Made by a program: the position numbers and the translations under genes. The notes under the pieces are model-generated. The model was given only the letters and a program-made list of their open reading frames with translations. It was not told the DNA's origin and ran no database searches. 64,000 nucleotides of DNA from Actinoplanes auranticolor (GTDB taxonomy: Bacteria; Actinomycetota; Actinomycetes; Mycobacteriales; Micromonosporaceae), in assembly GCF_018332655.1 (NCBI RefSeq), contig NZ_BOQL01000044.1:62001-126000 (forward strand), written 5' to 3'. Below are positions 57,343 to 64,000 of the stretch, piece by piece (position 1 is the stretch's first letter; each line of letters starts with the position of its first letter).

Positions 57343-57966
57343 ATGGACTACCGCCGTACGTACCGGGCCGCTGCCGTCTCGTTCGCCGACCTCGTGTCCC
57401 GGCTGCCGGCGGACCGCTGGGACGGCCCCGGCCTGGCTGACTGGAGCCTGCGGGAGCTGGTCGGCCACACCGTCGGCTCCGCCCTGCGCCAGGTGGCCCC
57501 GGTCCTGGCCTCCCCCGCTGCCTCAGTGACCCTCGGCGCCCCCGAGGACTACTGGGCGTTCGCCCGCTCCGCACCGCCCGAGCTGTACGCCGCGGCGACG
57601 GCCGCCTCGTCGACGGACGCCCGGGAGACCGGCGCTTGGCTCGGCGACGATCCGGCCGCCCGGGTCAGCGAGCTCGCCGGCCAGGCCACCGCCGCGCTCG
57701 CCGCCGCCCGTGACGACGACGTGGTGACCACCGCGGCCGGCGGCATGCGGGTCCGCGACTGGCTGCCCACGCGGACCTTCGAGCTGGTCGTGCACGGCAC
57801 GGACATCGCCACCGCCGCCGGGGTGACCTTCGCGGTGCCGCCGGACGCCGTGGCCGAGGCCGTCGCGCTGGCCGCCCGGATAGCCGCGGCCGTCGGCGAC
57901 GGTGAGCTGGTGCTGCGCGCCCTCACCGGCCGCGCGGCCCTGCCGGAGAAGTTCTCGGTGGTCTGA
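57343..57966 (+). CDS. Maleylpyruvate isomerase/DinB-like protein (mycothiol-type)
   Basis: A 207-residue protein of the MDMPI/DinB superfamily. The N-terminal four-helix region contains LADWSLRELVGHTVGSALRQV, with the His of the usual metal site, and the C-terminal region has VRDWLPTRTFELVVHGTDIATAAG, where the H-x-x-D pattern gives further ligands. Such proteins are often mycothiol-dependent transferases or isomerases. The ATG at 57343 follows GAGGGG closely; a TTG three codons earlier is an alternative. Confidence 0.78.
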   Translation: MDYRRTYRAAAVSFADLVSRLPADRWDGPGLADWSLRELVGHTVGSALRQVAPVLASPAASVTLGAPEDYWAFARSAPPELYAAATAASSTDARETGAWLGDDPAARVSELAGQATAALAAARDDDVVTTAAGGMRVRDWLPTRTFELVVHGTDIATAAGVTFAVPPDAVAEAVALAARIAAAVGDGELVLRALTGRAALPEKFSVV

Positions 57967-58082
57967 GTCCGATGACCGGCCGCCCGGAAAGTGACCAGGT
58001 GCACACTTCGCAGCCTGTCGTACCGCCCCCTACAGTGGCAGTTCGATCCGGCTCGATTCCGTCTCCGCGGACGAGGAGTGAC

Positions 58083-59609
58083 GTGACCCTGGTGGCACCG
58101 GCGACCACGGACGCCGTTCCCGGGGCGCTGCCCCGGGAGGACGGCGACGACGGCGCGCGGGTGCGGGGCCGCCGGATTCCGCGTCCACTGCTCGTCTGGG
58201 GTCCCGCCGTGCTGCCGGCGCTGCTCATGCTCGTCGTCGGCCGGATCGGGCTGCGCCAGCCCGCCGTCGGCTGGGACGAGAACGCGACCTGGCTGGTCAG
58301 CCGGCGCACGGTCGCGCAGATCGTCGACCAGGCCCGGCACTTCGACGGCGTGATCTCCCCCTACTACCTGTTCATGCACTTCTGGACGGGCGTCTTCGGC
58401 GACTCGGAGTTCTGGCTGCGGGCGCCGTCGCTGCTCGCGGTGGCGCTCGGCGTGGGCATCGCGGCCGAGCTGGGGCGCCGGCTGTTCGGCCCGGCGACGG
58501 GGCTGCTGGCCGGCCTGCTGCTGGTCACCGTGCCGCAGCTCTCCCGCTACGCCCAGGACGCCCGGGCGTACGGCTTCGCCTTCCTCTTCGCCACCCTGGC
58601 GACCCTGCTGCTGCACCGCGCCCTGCGGCAGCCCTCCTGGGCGCGCTGGACCGGGTACGGCGTCACCGTCACGCTGCTCGGCCTGTCGCACATCCTGGCG
58701 CTGCTGGTGCTCATCGGGCACGCCTACGCGGTGCTCACCCGGGCCCGCCGCGACCCGGCAGCCGTCCGGCCGGCGCGCTGGCTCGTGGTGACCGCCGTGG
58801 CGGTGCTGCCCGTGCTGCCGTTCGTGTATCTCGGCCTCACCCAGCGTGGCTCCCAGCTCGACTGGCTGCCGCCGATGACGGTGCGTCAGGTGCTCGATGC
58901 TCCGGGCGACATCTTCGGTGCGGCGGCAGTCGGGCTGCTGCTGATCGGGCTGGCCCTGGTGGCCCGGCCCCGCGACGCCCGGCTGCTGCCCGAGTTCGCC
59001 GTGCTCGCGGTCGCCCCACCGGCGGTGCTGATGGCCGTCTCGTTCGTCACCTCGTCGCTGTGGGTACCGCGCTACGTGCTCGTCGTCGTGCCGGCGGTGT
59101 GCCTGTGCGCGGCGGTGTCGTTGCGGGTCGTGCCGCTGCGCGCGGTCGCCGCGCTGGTGCTGCTGGCCGCGGTCGGTGCACCCGCCCACCAGCGGCTGCG
59201 TGCCCAGACCAGCCACATGGGCCCGGACTTTCGCACCGTGGCGCACCAGCTCGAGCGGCACCAGCAGCCGGGCGACGTGATCGTGTACGGCACCTCCGGC
59301 ACCTGGTCACTGCGCGCCGGCATCGACTACCAGCTGCGGGGCCGGGAGAAGCCGCGCGACGTGCTGCTGCGCACCCCGGCGGCCGAGGTGGGTCAGCTGG
59401 ACGCGGTGCAGTGCGCCGACAAGGTGGCCTGCCTGGGCTCGGCGCAGCGGGTGTGGCTGTTCCGCTGGCAGGCGGCGGGCAAGCAGCTGACCGCCGAGGC
59501 GCCGCTGGCCGGCACCGGTGCCCTCGGACCCGTGCTGACCGGTCAGTACCGGGTGGCCGGCGTCTGGCACGCCACCAAGGCGAACCTGATCCTGTTCGAG
59601 CGCCGCTGA
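58083..59609 (+). CDS. GT39/ArnT-like membrane glycosyltransferase
   Basis: Integral membrane GT-C transferase of 508 residues with about ten hydrophobic segments. The first extracytoplasmic loop carries the catalytic acidic motif in VGWDENATWL, and LSRYAQDARAYGFAFLFA is characteristic of the family that uses polyprenyl-phosphate sugars. The GTG at 58083 with GAGGAG was preferred over an ATG at 57972, which would add a low-complexity leader. Acceptor unknown: a protein, lipid or cell-wall glycan. Confidence 0.85.
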   Translation: MTLVAPATTDAVPGALPREDGDDGARVRGRRIPRPLLVWGPAVLPALLMLVVGRIGLRQPAVGWDENATWLVSRRTVAQIVDQARHFDGVISPYYLFMHFWTGVFGDSEFWLRAPSLLAVALGVGIAAELGRRLFGPATGLLAGLLLVTVPQLSRYAQDARAYGFAFLFATLATLLLHRALRQPSWARWTGYGVTVTLLGLSHILALLVLIGHAYAVLTRARRDPAAVRPARWLVVTAVAVLPVLPFVYLGLTQRGSQLDWLPPMTVRQVLDAPGDIFGAAAVGLLLIGLALVARPRDARLLPEFAVLAVAPPAVLMAVSFVTSSLWVPRYVLVVVPAVCLCAAVSLRVVPLRAVAALVLLAAVGAPAHQRLRAQTSHMGPDFRTVAHQLERHQQPGDVIVYGTSGTWSLRAGIDYQLRGREKPRDVLLRTPAAEVGQLDAVQCADKVACLGSAQRVWLFRWQAAGKQLTAEAPLAGTGALGPVLTGQYRVAGVWHATKANLILFERR

Positions 59610-59618
59610 CCCGGCCGG

Positions 59619-60602
59619 TCAGCGGCGGGCCGGGGTCACCGGGCAGGACAGCACGCAGGGGTACTGCATCCACGCGCGCAGGTCGCCACGCGGGTCGAAG
59701 AGGTAGGCGCCGTCGCCGCGGGCCTGCGCGTCGAAGGTCGGGTTGTCGAAGACCGGTGCGCTCTGGCCCCAGTACTTGTGCGTTGCTGTGGGGGTACCGG
59801 ATCCGACGTGGACGTGGACCGCGCCCCGCGCGGGCAGGACCGTGCCCGCCGGGAAGGTGTAGCGGCGCAGGGCCGAGTCGCGCACCCACCAGCCCGCGAG
59901 CGACAGCGGCCCGGCCGAGCCGTTCGTCACCCGGACCCACTCGCCGTTGAGGTTGCGGTCGTCCGCGCCGTCGGCGTCGTAGTTGACCACCACGGTCAGC
60001 GGGGTGCTCTGCGCCGGCCCGGTCCCGCACGCGTCGGTGTCGAAGAGGTTGACGCGGTCGCGGGCCGCCTGGGCCTGCGCCAGCCGGTAGCGCGAGTTCC
60101 AGGCCCACTCCGCACCGAACGGCTGCCACAGCGCCAGCCCGCGGCGCATCAGGTCGAGGCCGACGTCGTGCCAGCTGCCGTTGATCCGCACCGCCACGCT
60201 GCGCAACGGGCGCGACCGGCTGCTGCTGGACGCCTGCTGGGCGGTCAGGCGGACCACTCCCCCGCCGGCCCTGACGAGCTGCTCCAGGCGGGCGGTCGCG
60301 GCGAGGCTGTGGCACTCACCGCGGCGGCGCTGCACCACGGAGGAGTAGACGGTCTGTTCCATCGCCTGCGCGTTGATGAGCCGGATCGAGCGCGGGGTGC
60401 TCGTGCCGTCACCGGCGAGGTCCACCGACAGGGTGTCGCCGTCGTTGACGCGTACCACCTTGCCGGTCCAGACCAGGCACGTCGGGCTCGGCGCACTCGG
60501 CAGGCACGGCGTCGTCGCGGCGGCAGCCGGCGTCGCCGGAGCGACGGCGAGGGCGCCGGCGATCGCGGCAGCGCCGAGAACGGAGACCAGGCGGGCGAGC
60601 AT
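59619..60602 (-). CDS. Secreted thermonuclease-like protein with lamin-tail domain
   Basis: A 327-residue secreted protein. After a signal peptide ending PAAA, a staphylococcal-nuclease-like domain follows (GKVVRVNDGDTLSVDLAGD, IRLINAQAMEQ, GLDLMRRGLALWQPF). A lamin-tail (LTD) domain closes it (VNYDADGADDRNLNGEWVRVTN, SLAGWWVRDSALRRYTFPAGT). Probably an extracellular nuclease. The ATG at 60602 leaves a normal signal; a GTG six codons earlier is possible. It is convergent with the glycosyltransferase gene. Confidence 0.85.
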   Translation of the reverse strand: MLARLVSVLGAAAIAGALAVAPATPAAAATTPCLPSAPSPTCLVWTGKVVRVNDGDTLSVDLAGDGTSTPRSIRLINAQAMEQTVYSSVVQRRRGECHSLAATARLEQLVRAGGGVVRLTAQQASSSSRSRPLRSVAVRINGSWHDVGLDLMRRGLALWQPFGAEWAWNSRYRLAQAQAARDRVNLFDTDACGTGPAQSTPLTVVVNYDADGADDRNLNGEWVRVTNGSAGPLSLAGWWVRDSALRRYTFPAGTVLPARGAVHVHVGSGTPTATHKYWGQSAPVFDNPTFDAQARGDGAYLFDPRGDLRAWMQYPCVLSCPVTPARR

Positions 60603-60737
60603 GCCTGACCCATCGACCACCCGCGCCCGCGGGTGAGGGAATCGCGCCGGTCAGGGCGCACCGAGCTCGTGCTGTACCTGCTGATCTTCGGCGTCCGCCG
60701 CGAACCCCCGGTGCTGAGCCGGTCCTAAACTGCGGGG

Positions 60738-61232
60738 GTGCCGACCCCGCCGGAGATCGTCCAGCTGCTCGCCTCACCCGTGCACCGCTTCGAGGGACGC
60801 CCGGCGGACGGCCCGGCGCCCGCGCCGCCCGGCGAGCTGGTCGACGAGGTCCGCATCCGCGCCGGCCTGGGCATCGTCGGCGACCGCTACTTCGGCAAGC
60901 CGGCGCACCGCGACGCGAGCATCACCGTCATCGCGGCCGAGTCACTGCCGGCGGGCGTCGATCTGGTCCAGGTCCGCCGCAACATCCTCGTCCGCGGCAT
61001 CGCGGTCGACGACCTGGTCGGCGCGGTGCTGGTGCTGGACTCCGGCGACGGCCCGGTGGCCCTGCGGGTACGCCGCCGGGCCAACCCGTGCGCGTGGCTG
61101 GACACCACGATCGGCCCCGGGGCGTGGCGGGCGCTGCGCAACAAGGGCGGCGTCCGCTGCACCCCGCTCACCGACGGCACCCTGCGCCGGGGACCCGTGA
61201 CCGCCACCGTGGAGGGCAGGCTGTTCGCCTGA
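60738..61232 (+). CDS. MOSC-domain protein
   Basis: A 164-residue stand-alone MOSC (molybdenum cofactor sulfurase C-terminal) protein. It contains GIVGDRYFGKPAHRDASITVIAAE, NILVRGIAVDDLVG and the conserved cysteine in RANPCAWLD. Such proteins transfer sulfur or handle molybdenum cofactor-bound groups. The start is GTG at 60738 with TAAACT ending six bases upstream, which suggests a leaderless mRNA. Confidence 0.87.
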   Translation: MPTPPEIVQLLASPVHRFEGRPADGPAPAPPGELVDEVRIRAGLGIVGDRYFGKPAHRDASITVIAAESLPAGVDLVQVRRNILVRGIAVDDLVGAVLVLDSGDGPVALRVRRRANPCAWLDTTIGPGAWRALRNKGGVRCTPLTDGTLRRGPVTATVEGRLFA

Positions 61233-61241
61233 CGGGGCTTG

Positions 61242-62243
61242 TCAGTTGCCGTACCAGCGCAGCAGCGCCGCACCCACCGACATGCCGCCGCCGAAGCCGG
61301 CCAGCAGGACCAGCTCGCCGTCGTGCAGGTCACCCGCGCGGGCGGCCGCGTCGAGCGCGATCGCCGCGGACGCGCTGCCGGTGTTGCCGTAGCGGTCCAG
61401 GACGAGATGGGTACGGGCCTCGCTCAGCCCGGCCGCCTCCACGAGCTCGCCGATCATCATGCCGTTGGCCTGGTGCGGCACGAAGTGATCGACGTCGCCG
61501 GGCGTGACACCGGCCCGCTTGAGCAGGTCGGCCAGCACCGGCGGCACCCCGGCCAGGACGAAGTCGCGGACCCCGCGGCCGTTCATCCGGAAGAAGTGGT
61601 CGCCGTCCGCCACGGTCGCGGCCGAGGCCGGCAGCCGGCTGCCGCCGGCCTTGACGTGGATGAGCTCGTGCGCGTCACCCCGGGTGATCAGCTCGACGTC
61701 GACCATCCCGTACGGCGCCGGCACGGCACCGACCACGGCGGCCCCGGCACCGTCGCCGAACAGGATGGCGGTGCGCCGGTCGGCGAAGTCCAGGATCCGC
61801 GAGTAGATGTCGGCCGCCACGACCAGGACGACCGCCTCGGGCCGGGTGGCGACGAGGCTGTCCGCCAGGGCCAGGCCGAAGACGAACCCGGCGCAGACGA
61901 CGTTGATGTCGAAGGCCGCCGCCCGGTGCGCGCCGATGGCGTGCTGCACGAGCGAGGCGGTGGGCGGCTGCGGCGAGTCACCGGTCGACGTGGAGACGAT
62001 CAGGTAGTCGATCCGGTCGGCGGCGATCCCGGCCCGGGACAGCGCCGCGAGCGCGGCCTTGGTCGCCAGGTCGGAGGTCGCCTCGTCGGGTGCCGCGAAA
62101 CGGCGGGCCTCGATCAGGGTGCGACCGGTGATCCACTCCGGTGTGGTGTCGGCCACCCGCTCCATCAGAGCCTCGTTGGTGACCTCTTGCTCGGGCAGGT
62201 ACGAACCCGTGCCCAGGATGCCGATGCGCGCTACCGGTTGCAT
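61242..62243 (-). CDS. 3-oxoacyl-ACP synthase III (FabH-like)
   Basis: A 333-residue thiolase-fold enzyme that condenses an acyl starter with malonyl-ACP. The triad is complete: Cys in INVVCAGFVFGLAL, His in VPHQANGMM and Asn in RYGNTGSASAAIAL. GFGGGMSVGAALLRW closes the protein. A typical fatty-acid operon is absent, so it may serve a specialised acyl pathway. It is convergent with the MOSC gene after a 9-base gap. Confidence 0.9.
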   Translation of the reverse strand: MQPVARIGILGTGSYLPEQEVTNEALMERVADTTPEWITGRTLIEARRFAAPDEATSDLATKAALAALSRAGIAADRIDYLIVSTSTGDSPQPPTASLVQHAIGAHRAAAFDINVVCAGFVFGLALADSLVATRPEAVVLVVAADIYSRILDFADRRTAILFGDGAGAAVVGAVPAPYGMVDVELITRGDAHELIHVKAGGSRLPASAATVADGDHFFRMNGRGVRDFVLAGVPPVLADLLKRAGVTPGDVDHFVPHQANGMMIGELVEAAGLSEARTHLVLDRYGNTGSASAAIALDAAARAGDLHDGELVLLAGFGGGMSVGAALLRWYGN

Positions 62244-62372
62244 GTCCCCGCTTATCGGCGCCGCGGTGACCCGGTTGAGGATCGGCCGGACGCTCTTCCC
62301 GGGGCCGGGCTCTTCCCGGGGCCGGGCGCTTTCCCACGGGGACGTGCGGGAAGACGATCACCAGTGATAATC

Positions 62373-62642
62373 ATGACTGTGACGAATTGGGAATACGCAC
62401 GCCTGGAGTACCGGGCGGCCGGCACCTTCGGCTCCGACAAGTTCATGGACTGGACGGCCACGTTCTACCACCCGGGTGGGACCTTGCGCTGGGGTACCGA
62501 CGAGCGCTTCGACGACCTGCGGCACCTCAACCGGGCCGGGGCGGCGGGCTGGCAGGCGTACGACCGGGCCGCGATCCACGTCATCAACGAGCCGCACCGG
62601 CTGCACGGGGTCACGTACTCGATGCGCCGCGCGGTCCCGTAG
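62373..62642 (+). CDS. Small DUF4177-like protein
   Basis: An 89-residue soluble protein, MTVTNWEYARLEYRAAG..., with the pattern WEYxxLEY and LNRAGAAGWQAYDRA that recalls small DUF4177-type proteins. No signal peptide. It is divergent from the KAS III gene, with 129 bases between the two starts. Function unknown. Confidence 0.65.
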   Translation: MTVTNWEYARLEYRAAGTFGSDKFMDWTATFYHPGGTLRWGTDERFDDLRHLNRAGAAGWQAYDRAAIHVINEPHRLHGVTYSMRRAVP

Positions 62643-62712
62643 CGCTCATCGGGTCGTTACGCGCGGCGGCCGGTTCCCGGTCGCCGCGCTGTCGCCACGG
62701 CTGCCATGCGGA

Positions 62713-62746
62713 CGGGAGGTACGCGGCCGCCACCGCGTACCTCCCG
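62713..62746. terminator. Bidirectional terminator hairpin
   Basis: CGGGAGGTACGCGG (62713-62726) pairs perfectly with 62733-62746 (14 bp, 6-nt loop) between the small + strand gene and the convergent peptidase gene. Confidence 0.85.
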
Positions 62747-62756
62747 TGCCGGTCGG

Positions 62757-64000
62757 TCAGCTGCTGAAGACCTCGAACTCCGCGGCCACCACGTTCGCGG
62801 CGGCGGGTGCGGCGGTCGTGCAGTCGGTGGCACTGCGCGGGTCGTTCTCCTGCTCACCGGCGTACAGCGGGTTGCCCGTGCACTGGTTGGTCAGGATCCG
62901 CAGCTTCACGTGGGTCGCCGGCGTCGCCCGGACCGGGAACGACTTGATCAGCAGGTTCGGCACCTTCGGCCGGAACGAGCCGGTGTCGAAGGCGTTCGCC
63001 GGGCTGGCGTACGCCACCTTGTAGCCGGCGTCGGTGGCGCAGTCCGCACCCGTGGTCGCGTTGCAGGTGAGGATCTCGAACTGGCGCACCGTGCTGTACA
63101 TCGACGCGGTCGTGGCGCCGGGGCCCGGGAAGGCGCTGAGCTGCACCCGGGAGACCAGCTTGGCCGTGTCGGTGGGCAGGTCGACGGTGACCTGGCGGCC
63201 CGCCGCCCCGCCGGTGGCGGACCACGCGGCGCCCTCGGCGTCATCGGTGAGCCGGCCCAGGTTGGTGCCGTCGCCGGTGATCGTGGCGCCGGACGCCGCC
63301 GAGGCCAGGTTGACCGGCATGACCACGCCGACCGTCGCGGTGACACCCGGGTAGATGGTCTGGGTGAACCGCTTGTGGCCGAAGCCGGCGCCGATGGCCA
63401 GGAACTTGTAGGTGCCCGGGGCCAGGGTGACCGTGGCCGGCAGGTCGGTGGTCGGGTCGGTGTCGGCGACCGGGACCGTGCCGAACTCGTGGTCGCCGAC
63501 GTAGAGCCGGACCGGCTTGCCCGCCGCCTCGCCCAGCGCCTTGAACGTCACTTCGACGTTCTCGGCCGACGGCGACGCGAAGCTCGGCACCGGGTCGGCG
63601 TCCGACGGGCCGCTCGACGCGCCGGCGCCGAAGCCCCGGGCGGCGAACGCGTTCCACAGCAGGTCGGCGTTGGCCCCGTCGAAGCGCAGCGCGTCGGCGG
63701 TGATCATGTTGTCGCGCATGTCCAGCATGCTGATCGAGCCGGTCGCCGCGAGTAGGTACGAGTCGAACACCAGCTGCGCCCAGCGCCGGTTGCCCGGGCA
63801 CTCGGTCGCCGGCGTCGCACCGGACGCGCAGCTCTCCTGCAGGGCCCGGGTGCCGGAACCGTACCGGGCGATGAAGGCACGCCGCACGTCGAAGTTCGTG
63901 GCGCTCCAGATCTCACCGTCGGCGTGCACGGCCGCGCCGCGGTCGTAGCCGTAGTTGGAGTAGTTGAGCGGGCTGTTGCTCATGTCGTAGTTGCGGATGC
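62757..64000 (-). CDS. M36 (fungalysin-type) metallopeptidase, C-terminal part
   Basis: The reverse strand encodes the C-terminal 414 or so residues of a large secreted peptidase; the N-terminus and the zinc-binding HExxH lie beyond the window end. NYDMSNSPLNYSNYGYDRGAAVHADGEIWSATNFDVRRAF is the typical end of the M36 catalytic domain, with MLDMRDNMITADALRF following. About 270 residues of C-terminal beta-sandwich domains come next (VRLYVGDHEFGTVPVADTDP and a discoidin-like final part with ECxx-type cysteines). Confidence 0.85.
   Translation of the reverse strand, partial: IRNYDMSNSPLNYSNYGYDRGAAVHADGEIWSATNFDVRRAFIARYGSGTRALQESCASGATPATECPGNRRWAQLVFDSYLLAATGSISMLDMRDNMITADALRFDGANADLLWNAFAARGFGAGASSGPSDADPVPSFASPSAENVEVTFKALGEAAGKPVRLYVGDHEFGTVPVADTDPTTDLPATVTLAPGTYKFLAIGAGFGHKRFTQTIYPGVTATVGVVMPVNLASAASGATITGDGTNLGRLTDDAEGAAWSATGGAAGRQVTVDLPTDTAKLVSRVQLSAFPGPGATTASMYSTVRQFEILTCNATTGADCATDAGYKVAYASPANAFDTGSFRPKVPNLLIKSFPVRATPATHVKLRILTNQCTGNPLYAGEQENDPRSATDCTTAAPAAANVVAAEFEVFSS

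Noticed and set aside
57972-58082. Earlier ATG for the glycosyltransferase
   Set aside because: The leader is low in similarity to any domain, and a GTG with GAGGAG lies just downstream.

Overview
The window is very GC-rich DNA with the codon pattern, signal peptides and family content of a filamentous actinomycete. Enzymes with C-terminal CBM2 modules on Pro/Thr linkers, a chaplin, a methyl-accepting chemotaxis protein, ESX/type VII-type small proteins, an ECF41-type sigma factor and an F420-type oxidoreductase together point to Micromonosporaceae, most likely an Actinoplanes-like genus with motile spores. This is inference; no rRNA or other taxonomic marker is present. No tRNA, rRNA, CRISPR array or insertion sequence was seen.

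Layout. 0-4 kb: partial nhaA, a tandem universal stress protein and a DevS/DosT-like two-GAF histidine kinase, preceded by two DosR-like palindromes. 4-8.3 kb: a divergent LigA-type DNA ligase and a solute-binding/VWA lipid-free surface protein that has a same-length paralogue at 37.7-39.5 kb. 8.3-26.3 kb: a large xylan-degradation locus: CE1-type esterase-CBM2, GH10 xylanase-CBM2, a five-gene operon (CE4 deacetylase, SGNH esterase, GH115 alpha-glucuronidase, second SGNH esterase, DJ-1-like protein), a second GH10 xylanase, a LacI repressor, a xylobiose-type ABC importer (binding protein plus two permeases) and a GH3 beta-xylosidase. CGAAA(C/G)TTTCG palindromes lie at the promoters and a CebR-type box precedes the CBM2 xylanase. 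26-40 kb: accessory and housekeeping genes, including an ECF41 sigma with a divergent NmrA-like oxidoreductase, an AA10 LPMO-CBM2, an orphan CebR box with ribosome site and terminator but no gene, a pectate lyase, a LysR/EamA pair, a methyltransferase, a secreted protease and a PNPOx-like flavoprotein.

40.5-43.2 kb: a tightly overlapping five-gene cassette (YbaB-like, EspC-like, WXG-like, toxin-like C-terminal domain, TrpF-like barrel lacking catalytic residues), read as a type VII-associated toxin cassette with an unusual putative immunity or effector partner. 43.4-53.4 kb: two binding-protein/receptor pairs without permeases (ChvE-type binding protein plus chemoreceptor; GGDEF-EAL protein plus amino-acid-type binding protein), separated by a stretch with several deletion scars (a solute-binding protein/LacI fusion at one GTCGAC palindrome, and remnants of an esterase and a Baeyer-Villiger monooxygenase), an AbfB-domain membrane protein and a chaplin. 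53.4-64 kb: an XRE/DUF5753 regulator with shared TGCACGTGCA palindromes, a disulfide-oxidoreductase-like flavoprotein, small metabolic genes, a GT39-like glycosyltransferase, a nuclease with a lamin-tail domain, a MOSC protein, a KAS III and the C-terminal end of an M36 metallopeptidase.

How it fits together: secreted debranching and backbone enzymes (GH10, GH115, CE1, CE4, SGNH, LPMO) would release xylo-oligosaccharides, which the ABC importer takes up and the cytoplasmic GH3 cleaves. The LacI protein probably senses the imported sugar and controls all these units. The sugar binding protein/chemoreceptor pair could steer motile spores to the same sugars.
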